In this document: one piece after another, positions 22,279-33,170 of the stretch
Layout: each line of letters starts with the position of its first letter
Position numbering within the stretch: position 1 is the first letter of the stretch
Assembly: GCA_027886185.1 (NCBI GenBank)
Contig: WOAB01000563.1
Span: 1,426,001 to 1,490,000, forward strand
Length of the DNA stretch: 64,000 bases
Direction: 5' to 3'
Source of the DNA: Rheum nobile
Taxonomy: Eukaryota > Streptophyta > Magnoliopsida > Caryophyllales > Polygonaceae
Notes under the pieces: model-generated
Seen by the model: only the letters and a program-made list of their open reading frames with translations
Told to the model about the DNA's origin: nothing
Databases searched by the model: none
Made by a program: the position numbers and the translations under genes

Positions 22279-25200
22279 ATGAAGAATTCGAAAAAGCAGC
22301 TTGAAACAATATGTATAAAAGTGGTGCTCTTCTTCCTCCTGCTCCAAATCTCCTTCATGTTCATCATCAGAAGCTCCACCTCTTCCCTTGATCCTCCCCT
22401 CCAAATTCAAGGTACCTACTTACATCTTTTATCATCACTCATCACTCATATTGTTACCTTTTCTCATATTATAAATAAATAGTTCATACATATACACACA
22501 CAGTACTACAGTAGTGTGGCTGAATTATAAAATTTTGAGTATTGGTTTGGGTGGGTTAGGTGATGGCCGGCGCACTCTCGGGAATCATGATTAGGAAAGT
22601 GAAACGTATCTGGACTGTAAGCATTGATTATTCCCTTTTTTCCGTGGTTAACGCCACAATCTCATTTTTAAATTCATCTGCCGACATATTGATTTCGTAC
22701 CAGTAGTATACTAGTATTTGGGCCTTAGACCTTCTATATTAGGGCCTGGCCCCACAATTAAACCCCAATAGGCCCATTTTTTGTTGACAAAATTGGGCGA
22801 AGAGTTTCTTAAGGAAAAAAAATAGCAAGTTTATGTCCATTTTTTTCTAAAATTGAAAGTATGATCCCCTATTATTATACATGTCCCAAAGGGGATGAAA
22901 GTGTTTTTTTAGGATTTAGGATTTAGGGGTTAGGATTTAGGGTGTAGAGTGTATGATTTAGGGTGTAGGGTGTATGATTTAGGGTTTATGGGTTTTTAAA
23001 GGATTAGAGAGTCAAAAAGCTAATTTATTTAATTAGGAGTCCAAACTTATTATTTGACCCCCTTAAAGGGTCAAAAATCCTAAGGATCGTTTTTTGTTAT
23101 AGCTTGGTACCACAAAGTTCCATGTTGTGTATTGTTGTGCAATAATTTTACTTGGTTAAGTTGTAATAAAAGATACATGACTAATTTACATTTGAGTAGT
23201 AAGTAAATTATCTTCCACTAGTGACGATACAAAAATTTATAAATATTATATGTGTAAGATAATTCCCATTTCCGATTTTTATATCAAGAATATTATAGAA
23301 AAATTGAAAAATCACAAAAAATAATCTCAACTTTTACTATTAGACCAAAAATTATCCCAAAGATTTTTTTGGTTGAAATTCCGGCTAACTTGATAACGTG
23401 TAGTGTGTACTCGAGGCAATATTTATACTATTCGTAGGTGGACGTGGTAACTTATTCTCCTTTGTACAAGATTTCTTATTAGGCATTATTTTGATCAAAT
23501 AAGCCGGTATTTCAATCAAATTTTTTTATTTATATTATTTTTATTGATGGATTGAAAATTAGGATTACTTTTAGTAGGTGAATGCTTGAAGTTTTGACAT
23601 GGAACCTCAAATGCTTATGTTTTAAAAATATCCAAAATACATTGATATTAATTGTATCTCGACTTGCTTATAACATTTCTGAGTTATAAAAAAAATAGTG
23701 ATTGACAATATAAAAAATCAGAGGACTCAAATCATACGGATAAGAAAAATGATCATTCAACAAAATCTAATGTTGTGGCATATTGTCTTTTAATTTCCTT
23801 TCTGATTTTGTTATTTATCATGAACTTCCTAGTAGCAATCAGTCTGTGTATGATTTAGACCTTCTATCCTCTCGATCTCTAGAGGATATTTCTATTTCCG
23901 GCTAATAAAATTTCATCACGAGCTAGGCTCGTTTCTTGAAAAAAAAAAACTAATGGTCATCACATCTTGGTGTTCATTTACCTTTGAGCTTATTTAAGTG
24001 GTGCCGTACTCTTAAGCTTTATTTCATCTTTGATTCTCTCAGAGCACAAACGATGGAGGCCAAAGTTGAGGAGCTCATCGTCGTCTTCTGTATCGTTACG
24101 ATCTTTGAAACATCATCATCAAGGTATGTACATGAGCTTCAAACCCGAGTTCCTCATTCGATTTCCATCGATCTCGTTAACATCATGCTACAATACTACC
24201 AATTAACATACTAATTCCATGTTTCTTTCCTCTTCTTGTAGAGCATAGAAAATCAACCATCCAATATGAACACCTTCAAAACCCGATCACTTGTGACCGA
24301 TCCAACCGTCTCTACGATTACTGCCACCTAAGACTCCCAAGTGTCTTGGACCCTTCCACAGCCACATTCATCACATCCAGTGTCTCGTCAGTGAAACTCC
24401 CTATTATAACTGAGAAAGTCAAGCCTTATCCACGCAAAAGAGACCGCTCCATCATGTCAAACATCAGGGAGATCACTCTCACCACATCTTCCTCCAACTC
24501 TACATCTCCCGAATGCCACGTGCACCACGACACCCCGGCTCTAGTCTTCAGCACCGGAGGCTTCACAGGCAACTTCTTCCATGACTTCAACGACGGGTTT
24601 ATCCCGCTCTTCATCACAATCAACGTCCTCTTCCCAAACCAAGACGTCACCCTCGTGATCACGGATTACAACGAGTGGTGGTACGAGAAGTACGAAGCAA
24701 TACTCTCCCAATTCAGCAAGCAACCGATCATCAACCTCGATAACCAAACCGTCATGCATTGCTTCCCATCAGCCGCTGCAGGGCTGATCACACACGGGCC
24801 CATGACCATCAGGCCCGAGCAGAGCCCAGACAAGAAAACATTGTTGGACTTTCGGGCCCTCCTAGAGGTCGGATACCGACAATGCCCAGCGTGGCCCGCT
24901 CCGAAGGTGAAGGGGATGCCAAGGCTGGTGGTGGTGAGCAGGTCAGGGTTGGTTGGGAGGGTGATTTTGAACCAAGAAGCCGTTGTAAGGGCGGCCCAAG
25001 AAGAAGGGTTTGAAGTTTTCGTGTTTGAGCCGACACCTGACACGTACTTGTGCCAAATCTATAGGTTGATCAACAGCAGCCACGTGGTGGTTGGAGTGCA
25101 CGGAGCTGCACTCACACACGCCCTGTTTCTCCCGCCAAAGGCCACACTCATCCAGATTGTGCCGTTGGGGAACGATTGGCTAGCGCATACGTACTTTGGT

Positions 25201-25509
25201 AGTCTTGCAAGGGGGATGAAATTGGATTATGTTGAGTATAAGGTGAACCCGGGCGAGAGCACGTTGGCTGGAAAATATGGGCTCGATCACACTCTTGTGA
25301 AGGACGCCATGAATGTGGCTAGCAAGAACTGGTCAGCATTGCACAATGTGTACTTGAAAGGCCAAGATGTGAGATTGGATGTGAACAGGTTTAAAGGGTG
25401 TTTGAGGAAAGCTTATTCCAAGGCTAAAAGATTGATGCTGGAGCAGGGTTTGCGTGTGAGGCGTCGTAGCAAGATCAAAACATATGAAAACCCTATAGTG
25501 TATAATTGA
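22279..25509 (+). CDS. GT61 family glycosyltransferase (xylan XAT/XYXT-like), three exons
   Basis: Proposed exons are 22279-22411, 24043-24123 and 24242-25509. All introns are phase 1 with GT-AG borders, giving 493 residues, a usual length for the family. The N-terminus has a short basic stretch and then a membrane anchor (about residues 14-31, VVLFFLLLQISFMFII), as in type II Golgi proteins. The second exon encodes a basic, Ser- and His-rich stem. The catalytic region starts with ITCDRSN and contains FSTGGFTGNFFHDFND (about 173-188). It also contains the conserved GVHGAALTH (356-364) of the GT61/DUF563 fold. Plant members add arabinose or xylose to xylan or related glycans in the Golgi; the exact acceptor cannot be told. 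No stop or frameshift is seen. Intron 1 (22412-24042) carries degenerate TTTAGGG-like repeats. Confidence 0.93.
22905..22995. repeat. Degenerate telomere-like repeats in GT61 intron 1
   Basis: A run of GGATTTAGG, GGTTAGGATTTAGGGTGTAG and GTATGATTTAGGGTGTAGGG resembles interstitial TTTAGGG repeats. It lies inside the 1.6-kb first intron. The rest of that intron shows nothing else distinctive. Confidence 0.6.
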
Positions 25510-26540
25510 AGTTGTATTAGCTTGAGATATTGTTTCTTTGGCATTTTATCGAGGAGTTGGTGTGCAGTTGGAGCATCTTTGAGATTTACAGGTAAGAACT
25601 TGTTAACAAAATGCGTGATATAAAGATAGAGAAAATATAGATATATAATGATGGAAAGTGGGAAAATTTTCCATGAAAATTTTGTACTTCAATTCATTAA
25701 GGATCATCTTGTGCACTCACCAATGGAGGGTTGGTATCACCGGGAATATCAGAACAAAAATTGATTTTTTAGAGAAGATAAGAGAAGAGAGATTTGTATT
25801 GCTGTATTCTCAAAACTAGAAAATCTTCTCCTAATAAAATGTTAAACATATCGGTTAAAGCAAAAAAATTAATATGCTTCGTCAACCGTGGCCTCACTGC
25901 GCACATGCCACAAAGCCTCGAACCCTGCTCGTTAGAGGATTGGCTTCACGCGCAGGGAAGACCTTTTCAAAAAACTAACCACCTCAAGTAATACCCATAT
26001 ACATATGTTGCTCTAAAAATCCCAGAACAACTCGAAGTGGGAGATGCCCATTGTAAAATTTTCTACACTTTCCAAAAAAAAAAAAAAAATCTGATTTGAC
26101 TTTTAGCATATAGTGAGAAGTCTTTGATGTGCTCAGCCTCACTAGGACCAAATACACCACTAAAATTGGTCAATTCAATGAGTTCATGCTTACTCCGTTT
26201 GTCATGGATACTAGAAAGGGGTTCACGTGGTTTTATGTTATCGATTCTTAGATTTTCAAATTATTATTCTAGTTAAATTAAAATGTTGCTTGTAAAGACT
26301 TGAAGAAAAAAAATTGAAGGGAAAGATAGGAAGGGGACTATATATTTACACACAATTAATTAAACAAGCCATGTTAACATGTAGGAGGGGAATATAAGTT
26401 GTTAGAATTGAATATCGGGTTTCAATGACCAGACATGTGAAAGTGGTATAAAATTGGTTAGAATTGAATATTATGTCTTAATGTATGTTGTAAATTCTGC
26501 GTAAAAGGTAGCGAGATTTTTATAATTGATAGAAGGCTAG
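25510..26540. other. 3' flank of GT61 and intergenic DNA
   Basis: The first 200 bases presumably include the 3' untranslated region; an AATATATAATGATGG-type A/T region near 25640 could hold the polyadenylation signal. From about 25750 to 26540 no coding sequence or clear element was recognised. Confidence 0.4.
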
Positions 26541-26546
26541 TGACCA

Positions 26547-27575
26547 GTGGGTGATGATGGCGGCTTTATAAGGTGGTCGGTCGATAATAAGGTGTCCACA
26601 TTTCACCCTATGCCTCCACCGCCACCCTTTCAACAACACACTACTTCTCAAGCCAACTACAACAATGGTCAACCACCTCCAAATCAGAATTGGTTGGTTG
26701 ACAACGGAGCTCCCACCATGTTACCAATGACCTTCAAAACCTAAGCCTTCACCATCCTTATAATGGGCCTGATGAACTTGTTATCGGTAATGGTAATGAT
26801 CTTTCTATCTCTCGTGTAGGCAATCTCCAACTTTCTTCTTCAACTAAAGATTTTACTTGTGATAATGTTTTTTATGTCCCATCCATTTCCAAAAACATTC
26901 TCTTTGTTTCAAAACTTTACTCTTCAAAACAATCTCTCTATTGAGTTCTTATCCGATTGCTTTTTTATGAAGGAACTCAACACGGGCACCGTTCTTCTTG
27001 GAGGTCCATGCACGAATGGTGTCTACATCTGGCCGTCTTTCACCTCTCCACAACTACACACAACTCAAACCTCTCGTAGTTCTTTCTGGCATCACAAATT
27101 GGGTCACCCTTCAACAATATTTTTAGATAATTTTTTTCATCTAGGGATTCACGTTTCAAAGTCAGATTTTTGTAATTCTTGCTCCATTAATAAAAGTCAC
27201 AAGCTACCTACATTTTCATCAATCCGACATTCAATCTCATTCTCCTCTTGAAGTTATCTTTTCTTATGTGTGGCAATCGCCTGTTTTATCCTTTGATGGA
27301 TATCGCTATTATATCATTTTTGTTGATCACTTTACAAAATATATATGGTTATAGCCATTAAAACTGAAATCTTATACAAAATCGATTTTTGTCAAATTTA
27401 AAGCCCTGGTCGAAAATTACTTCAATACAAAGATAAAAACTATGTTTTCAGATAATAGTGGAGAATATATTGCCCTAGCCAGTTTTCTTGCCACTCATGG
27501 CATGCAACATCTCACTAGTCCACCACACATACCTCAACACAATGGTTTTGCTGGTCGAAAATTACTTTCTATGGT
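26547..27575 (+). pseudogene. Ty1/copia protease-integrase fragment
   Basis: The fragment reads P-rich PMPPPPPFQQ, then NWLVDNGAPT (the protease active-site region, normally WLVDSGA). VFYVPSISKNILFVSKL follows, then the pre-integrase FWHHKLGHPS and a zinc motif with CNSCSINKSHK. The integrase core follows with YYIIFVDHFTKYIW and MFSDNSGEY and ends at PQHNGFA near 27560. Frameshifts and stops occur throughout. It breaks off before the catalytic Glu and before RT, and the next sequence is an LTR end. Confidence 0.82.
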
Positions 27576-27589
27576 TTAGATTTTTTTTT

Positions 27590-27815
27590 CTATTGTTAGT
27601 TTCTATGGTTTAGATTATTATTTTCTATCAGTAGTCTATATCAAGTATATCTTTAAGATATTCTATATCTTGTAATCTCTATAGGAAGATTATCAATTTT
27701 CCATATCTTTACATGGTATCAGAGCTTGATCCATCTTGTAATCTCTATATAAGGAGAATCCTTGGTTAATGAAGATTATCAATTTTCCATATATTTACAT
27801 GGTATCAAGAACCTG
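27590..27815 (+). mobile_element. Copia LTR end with duplicated primer-binding region
   Basis: A/T-rich LTR-like sequence with CTATATCTTGTAATCTCTATA is followed by ACATGGTATCAGAGCTTGATCC (27710-27731), whose TGGTATCAGAGC core is a Met-tRNA primer-binding site. A second diverged copy (GGTATCAAGAACCTGATCC) follows about 80 bp later with the same upstream block, so the LTR-end/PBS segment was duplicated. Confidence 0.7.
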
Positions 27816-27879
27816 ATCCATCTTCTATCTAAATCAAAAACTCAAAATCCAAAACACAATTTTTTCGATCGTCTTTTTC

Positions 27880-28895
27880 ATGGCTACCACCAGTAATCAC
27901 ACAATTCCTAATGATGGAGATCCTCTCAAGCCATTCATCATAGTTAATTTTACAAACGCAATCAAGCTCTCCTTAACGAATTTCACAACGTGGAATACTC
28001 AAATCAAATCAACGCTCATTGGATATGGATTGTTCAAATTTGTGGACAGTTTCTATTCGGCGCCACCATCATCAACACCAACAACATCTGGAACCGCAAT
28101 AACCACCATACCAAATCCTGCTGATGAGACCTGGCTGTGCCAAGATCAACTCCTCTTCGGAGCCTTGGTCAGCATGCTAGGCCCCTCAATTGCTCCTCTC
28201 CTTACACATGCTACATCTACTCGAGACGCTTGGAAAATTTTCGAGGACACCTATGCCAAGCCTTCGAGGAGGCATATCAATCAAGTCAAGAAAAAACTAC
28301 GCTCTTTACGCAAGGGCACACAATCAATTACATATTTCATGCATCAAGTCAAGAGTTGTGTTGATGTTCTTGCTTCTCTTGGCAAACCTCAAGACCCTGA
28401 GGATGTAATCGACTATATCTTAAAGGATCTTGATGATGTCTAACAATCATTCACTGATTGAGTCCACGCCCGGGACACTACAATCTCGTTTGAAGAACTC
28501 CATGAGAAACTTATCACCAAGGAACTACAAATCAAGCAAGACACACCGTCTTCCTCCTCTCCGGCGAGTGTCATGGCAATGCAAAACAGAACCCAAAAAC
28601 CAAGGTTCAAACAACCACAACATGTTTGCAACAACAACAATCTTGGTCACCCTCGCCTCCTCCTCAAAACTACTATGCACCTACTAACCAACCGCCCTCC
28701 TATAGCCACACGCACCCTCCACCTCGTCCCTTCCTTGGACGATGTCAATGATGTGGTGAGCATGGTCACGTTGTTGGCTAGTGCAATATGTTCCGTCAAA
28801 CAACCTTGGCTCTTCGTCCTCCTCAAATGTTTCATCCATGTGATCCTAAATCCTAACCCTATTCCTCCACCGTCACACAGGCACAATATCTGCCT
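27880..28895 (+). pseudogene. Ty1/copia gag fragment
   Basis: An open frame (27880-28443) starts MATTSNHTIPND. It has the copia gag (UBN2) pattern: LTNFTTWNTQIKSTLIGYGL, DETWLCQDQLLFGALVSMLG, DAWKIFEDTYAKPSRRHI, then LRSLRKGTQSITYFMHQVKS. Beyond the stop, diverged sequence continues (ISFEELHEKLITKELQIKQ) to a proline-rich end at about 28890. There the sequence would be expected to join the protease segment that instead lies upstream at 26547. Gag forms the cytoplasmic virus-like particle. Confidence 0.85.
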
Positions 28896-29177
28896 CTAGT
28901 TTGATTGAGGAGCATGATCCATTGTTTAGTGGAGGTGTGATTAGTTCGTTTAGTAGTTTAGATGGGAGGTGAAATCAGAATTTTATTGTATTTCAATTAG
29001 CAGTGTTTGCTAATCTTTGAAAGAATGCACATATACAACATTTTGTGCAAAATTATGTTAGATTATGCTTGAAATGAAAACGAATATAATAGTGTGTATT
29101 GTTAGGTGATTTATGCACTTTTGTCTTGACCAAACATGCAACTTGTACATAAACTTAAATAATATCCACCACATACA
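28896..29177. other. Short intergenic stretch
   Basis: I see nothing distinctive between the copia gag fragment and the solo LTR. Confidence 0.4.
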
Positions 29178-29698
29178 TGTTGGGTATAATTCATATTTCC
29201 TATATAGATTTGGCCAAATAAATAACAAATGGGCCAATTAGTGGGCTGCTTACTAAGGCCCAAATGCTAGAGCTTAATATTTGGTGCTGCAATTTACGAA
29301 GAAGCCGAGAAGGATCGAGAATGTGGGTGCCAATAAAGTGAGAATAATGAGGAGAATTCTAGAGTAGTTTAGACTAAGTGGTTAAGATAAGATTATTCTA
29401 CAGTTTATGTAATTTGTGAATGTCTGGCTTGTGTTTTGACCGACTTACTGCTACTATATATATAGGCTTAGGTGTAACATGTAGTGGACTGTAATCGAGC
29501 ATATTGAGTGCGAGTGAGCTCGAGAGTGAAGTTGAGGGTGTGTGAGGTGTCTTATATAATAGAGTGTAGTGAGCTATCCATAAAATATTTTTTATATATT
29601 TTTACTATATAATATAAAGTCGTTTTTGTATATTGCGTTTTTGTTTCGGTAGGGTACGGTGAGTGTACAAGGGTTCTGGGGAGGGTCAATCCCTAACA
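29178..29698. mobile_element. Copia-type solo LTR with exact 5-bp duplication
   Basis: 521 bp beginning TGTTGGGTATAATTC and ending CAATCCCTAACA. Flanking pentamers are identical, ATACA (29173-29177 and 29699-29703). An LTR-like TATA (CTACTATATATATAGGC, about 29450) lies inside. No internal region is present, so it is the remnant of LTR-LTR recombination. Confidence 0.92.
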
Positions 29699-29719
29699 AT
29701 ACATATATACGTCATTCAA

Positions 29720-29833
29720 AATAAAATAATGAGGGTCTTGTTTGTACCGGAATTTAATGATTTTTGCACCGTAAATTATATTTGAACGCTACATGGTAGC
29801 GTTAAAAAAGAAAACGTAAACGCTATATGGTAG
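29720..29833 (+). repeat. Left terminal inverted repeat of the MULE
   Basis: Contains ACCGGAATTTAATG, TTTTTGCACCG and two hairpin units (AACGCTACATGGTAGCGTT and CGTAAACGCTATATGGTAG). It is similar in order and sequence to the inverse complement of 60160-60270. It is cut at 29833 by the Tat element. Confidence 0.6.
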
Positions 29834-29844
29834 TGTTGGGCACT

Positions 29845-30150
29845 CGACGATCGCATCGCCAGAATTCCCGGAGTTCCGCAACCAATCGAGAAAGAAGCAT
29901 CAGACGGATACAAAGAATCTCCGTTCATCGAAGAAATCGCCAGAATCGAGATCCCTAAGACGTTCAACCTTCCTAGCATGACGACTTTCGACGACACCAA
30001 CGATCCAGACGATCACATTTCTCTCTATAAACAAAAATTAATGACTGCATCTGTTCCAAGGGAGAGCCGCGAGGCTGTCATGTGCAAAAGCTTTGGCACG
30101 ACTCTCGCGGGTCCCGCACTAACCTGGTTTATTCGTTTGCATCAGGGTAC
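29845..30150 (+). pseudogene. Tat gag, N-terminal part (before insertion)
   Basis: Reads DDRIARIPGVPQPIEKEASDG, then IPKTFNLPSMTTFDDTNDPDD, then SFGTTLAGPALTWFIRLHQG. This is the conserved gag core of Tat-type elements. The frame continues without loss at 31709 (TITSFADLVNSFKVQF), showing that 30151-31703 is a later insertion with GGTAC duplicated. Confidence 0.9.
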
Positions 30151-30800
30151 TGTTTTGGGGCGAAAAGATCGGACGACCTAAATCGCCTTAGACGGGGTAA
30201 CGAGTCGATCGGGTAATAGAAATCAATCCAAACCAAACAGACAATCAAATAATAAAGAATAGACACGAAATAGCAAGGTAATTTTATTGATCTATCAATG
30301 ACTGAATTAGATCGAAGTACAACTTATCCTTGGAGGACAAACGATCGGATCCTGTTCGACCGGCGATCCTGTGACTCGACCGGTGGTGACCAAGCGGTAT
30401 TTCGAGGGGAATGAGTTAGACTGGGTGCACTATCAAGTTATTTTCGGAGCAAGTACTCGAATGCCGGATGTAGACGTGTGTGTCTTGCTTGCTTTATCGC
30501 GATCTATATATGGCAATTCCCCTTTTCTGACCGTTATTCTCTTCTTGCCAATATCTCCTATTAACTCCAGGCGAGATCTTAGGGATATGCTATTTGATTG
30601 CCATCTTGAGTCCTGCGTTTAATGTCATAGCCGTTGTCATTGATTAAGCTTTTAATGCTCTTGGAGAGATCTTCGGAATGGGTCGGGTCCTATATGTCTG
30701 AGGGATGTTCGACGCCTCTTCTTGGTTTCTCTTGGTTTCCGACTCCATTTGGATCATGGCCCAACTTACTCGTTTGATCTTTCTCGGAGAATGATGGGCC
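30151..30800 (-). repeat. 3' LTR of the deleted element (left copy)
   Basis: This 650-bp copy lacks the outermost TGTTG at the junction with the internal region. That is why the deletion must have happened after integration: priming at the polypurine tract would otherwise be impossible. Confidence 0.85.
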
Positions 30801-31048
30801 TCGGATTGGGTGGATAGGTAGCCAAGGCTTCGGTCTTTTGGCGTTGTTGGGCGAGTTCTTCTTGTAGGGCAGTCATTTTTTGGGCAAGCTCTTGGAATTG
30901 GGTTGGGGTAGGACTTTCGGTCGTGTTTCCTTAAGCTTGGGTGTCGTCTTTGAGGCGTGGCTCCTCAGTATTGGTAGGTGGGTTGATAGTCATTTTTGGA
31001 AGGTTTTAAGATGGGGATCGGCAAGTTGCCCCACGGTAGGCGCCAAAT

Positions 31049-31703
31049 TGTTTTGGGGTGAAATGATCGGAGGACCTAAATTGCCTTAGACGGGGTAACG
31101 AGTCGATCGGATAATAGAAATCAATCCAAACCAAACAGACAATCAAATAATAAAGAATAGACATGAAATAGCAAGGTAATTTTATTGATCTATCGATGAC
31201 TGAATCAGATCGAAGTACAACTTATCCTTAGAGGACAAACGATCGGATCCTGTTCGACCGACGATCTTGTGACTCGACCGGTGGTGACCAAGCGGTATTC
31301 GGAGGGGACTGAGCTAGACTGGGTGCACTATCAAGTTCTTTTCGGAGCAAGTACTCGAATGCCAGATGTAGACGTGTGTGTCTTGCTTGCTTTATCGCGA
31401 TCTATATATGGCAATTCCCCTTTTCTGACCGTTATTCTCTTCTTGCCAATATCTCCTATTAACTCCAGGCGAGATCTTAGGGATATGCTATTTGATTGCC
31501 AGCTTGAGTCCTGCGTTTAATGTCATAGCCGTTGTCATTGATTAAGCTTTTAATGCTCTTGGCGAGATCTTCGGAATGGGTCGGGTCCTATACGTCTGAG
31601 GGATGTTCGATGCCTCTTCTTGGTTTCTCTTGGTTTCCGACTCCGTTTGGATCATGGACCAACTTACTCGTTTGATCTTTCTCGGAGAATGATGGGCCCA
31701 ACA
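31049..31703 (-). repeat. 5' LTR of the deleted element (right copy)
   Basis: The 655-bp copy is complete, with TGTTG at its 5' end on the - strand and AAACA at its 3' end. Frames inside it (e.g. 31269-31520) are shared with the other LTR copy and are not genes. Confidence 0.88.
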
Positions 31704-31708
31704 GGTAC

Positions 31709-32432
31709 GATCACCTCGTTCGCGGATCTAGTCAATTCCTTTAAAGTCCAATTCACCAGCAGTCGGAGGCTCGAGAGGCAGTCAAGCGATCTCTATCGAA
31801 TCACCCAAAGGTATAATGAACCTCTCCGAAGCTACCTTGACATGTACAACAAAGAAAAGGTCGCGATTCCCCATTGCGATGTCACCACCTCCATCGAAGC
31901 CTTCAGACAAGGTTTGATCAAAGATAGCAACCTCTACAATGAGATCACCAAGTACCCATGCATAAGCTTCGAAGACGTCCAAGCCAAGACCATGGCTGAG
32001 GTACGTTTAGAAGAAGATCGCGAGTTACGAAAGGCATCCCATGGACCCGACCATTCTGATCGCAAATCTTCTTCCGACAATCGCCGAGACAAACGCCATC
32101 ATCCGTACCCTCGCGGTCGGAACGAGCAAAGTCAGGTAAATTCCTTCCAAGACAGGTCTCAAGACTGGAAAGACGGTCCGGCGCTGCCTCCTAGGGTTCA
32201 ATCTTACAACTTCAATGTTTCCGTGTCGGAGCTCGTCAAGAGTTTCGACAAATATGGGAAAGAAGTAAGATGGCCCCGAAAGAACGACCGACCAGACGTC
32301 AAGAAGGATATGAACAGGTGGTGCGAATTCCATAGTGACCACGGTCACTCAACAGATGAATGCATCACATTACACAAGGAGGTCGCTAGGTTACTTACGC
32401 AAGGTCTCTTACACGATGTGATCTCAGAATGA
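31709..32432 (+). pseudogene. Tat gag, C-terminal part with zinc knuckle
   Basis: The frame continues gag through RLERQSSDLYRITQRYNEPL, then FRQGLIKDSNLYNEI, to a charged region with many Arg and Asp residues. The knuckle CEFHSDHGHSTDEC (about 32319-32360) has the C-x3-H-x2-H-G-H-x4-C form typical of Tat gag rather than the CCHC of Tekay. It ends at TGA 32430-32432, followed by more frame (IERRDQVK), so the stop may be secondary. Confidence 0.85.
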
Positions 32433-32599
32433 GCCAAAGCCACCATAGAACGACGAGATCAGGTAAAACACGATAAACCCCCATCTTTTGTCCATACAAA
32501 AATTATCAATACTATTTCAGGGGGCTCGAACGTATGTGGGAACACGTACTCTGCAGCCAAAAGACATGCGAGAGAAAGCAAAGACAATAAACCCGAAGT

Positions 32600-33130
32600 A
32601 CCAGAGTTTACATAAACCAAGGTCTCTAACCTCCCAAGGGTCACATTCGACGAGTCTGACGCTGACGGGTCGGAAAACCATCACGACGGTCTGGTAATCT
32701 CTCTGTCTATTGGAAACTATTTGATACATAGAGTACTAATCGATACAGAAAGTTCGACCAATCTCTTGACCTTCGACGCCGTCAAAAGGATGGGTCTGGG
32801 TGAAGATGATCTTATCAAGAAATCGACTCCACTAGTTGGATTCAGCGGTGAAGTCAAGCACACTATCGGCGAAATCGTCCTTACGACATACACCGGAGGA
32901 GTAAACTAGCAGGTAAAATTCCTAGTCTTGGACTGTCCATCTCCCTACAACTGCATCCTCAGCAGGCCCTAGATACACGTGATGAAGGCGGTACCCTCGA
33001 CGTACCATCAAACCATCAAGTTCCCGACCAAATGGGGAGTCCAAGAGATCAAGGGCGATCAGAGGATGGCCAAGGAATGCTATGTCGCCTCCATGAAGAG
33101 CGCGGTCGAACCAAAGATCGCATAGCAATT
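32600..33130 (+). pseudogene. Tat protease region
   Basis: Reads VTFDESDADGSENHHDGLVI, then RVLIDTESSTNLLTFDAVKRM. The last is a retropepsin site in which the usual DxGSS is changed to DTESS. LVGFSGEVKHTIGEIVL and then FLVLDCPSPYNCIL follow. In-frame stops lie near 32620, 32908 and 32970. The protease would cut the polyprotein, but this copy is broken. Confidence 0.82.
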
Positions 33131-33170
33131 ACAGCTCGGCGAAGGATCCAGTCGATACGTCGAACCAGAA

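Larger units (their letters stand above)
30151..31703 (-). mobile_element. Internally deleted LTR retrotransposon inserted in Tat gag
   Basis: Two direct repeats, 30151-30800 and 31049-31703 (about 650 bp each, over 95 % alike by eye), bracket 248 bp. On the - strand the LTR runs TGTTGGGCCCATCATT to CGCCCCAAAACA-like. The internal part then starts with a primer-binding site, TTTGGCGCCTACCGTGGGG, and encodes the beginning of a gag (MTINPPTNTEEP, then QELAQKMTALQEELAQQ). The rest of gag, pol, the polypurine tract and the first five bases of the 3' LTR (left copy) are missing. A perfect GGTAC duplication (30146-30150 and 31704-31708) frames it. Confidence 0.9.

Noticed and set aside
24426..25043. 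- strand frames within the GT61 exon
   Set aside because: They are shadows of the well-supported + strand exon, which carries GVHGAALTH.
30371..31520. Two near-identical 83-codon frames
   Set aside because: They are the same LTR sequence in two copies, read on the strand opposite to the element.
30151..31703. Canonical TRIM element
   Set aside because: The left LTR lacks its outer five bases at the internal junction and there is no polypurine tract, so it is a deletion product of a larger element.
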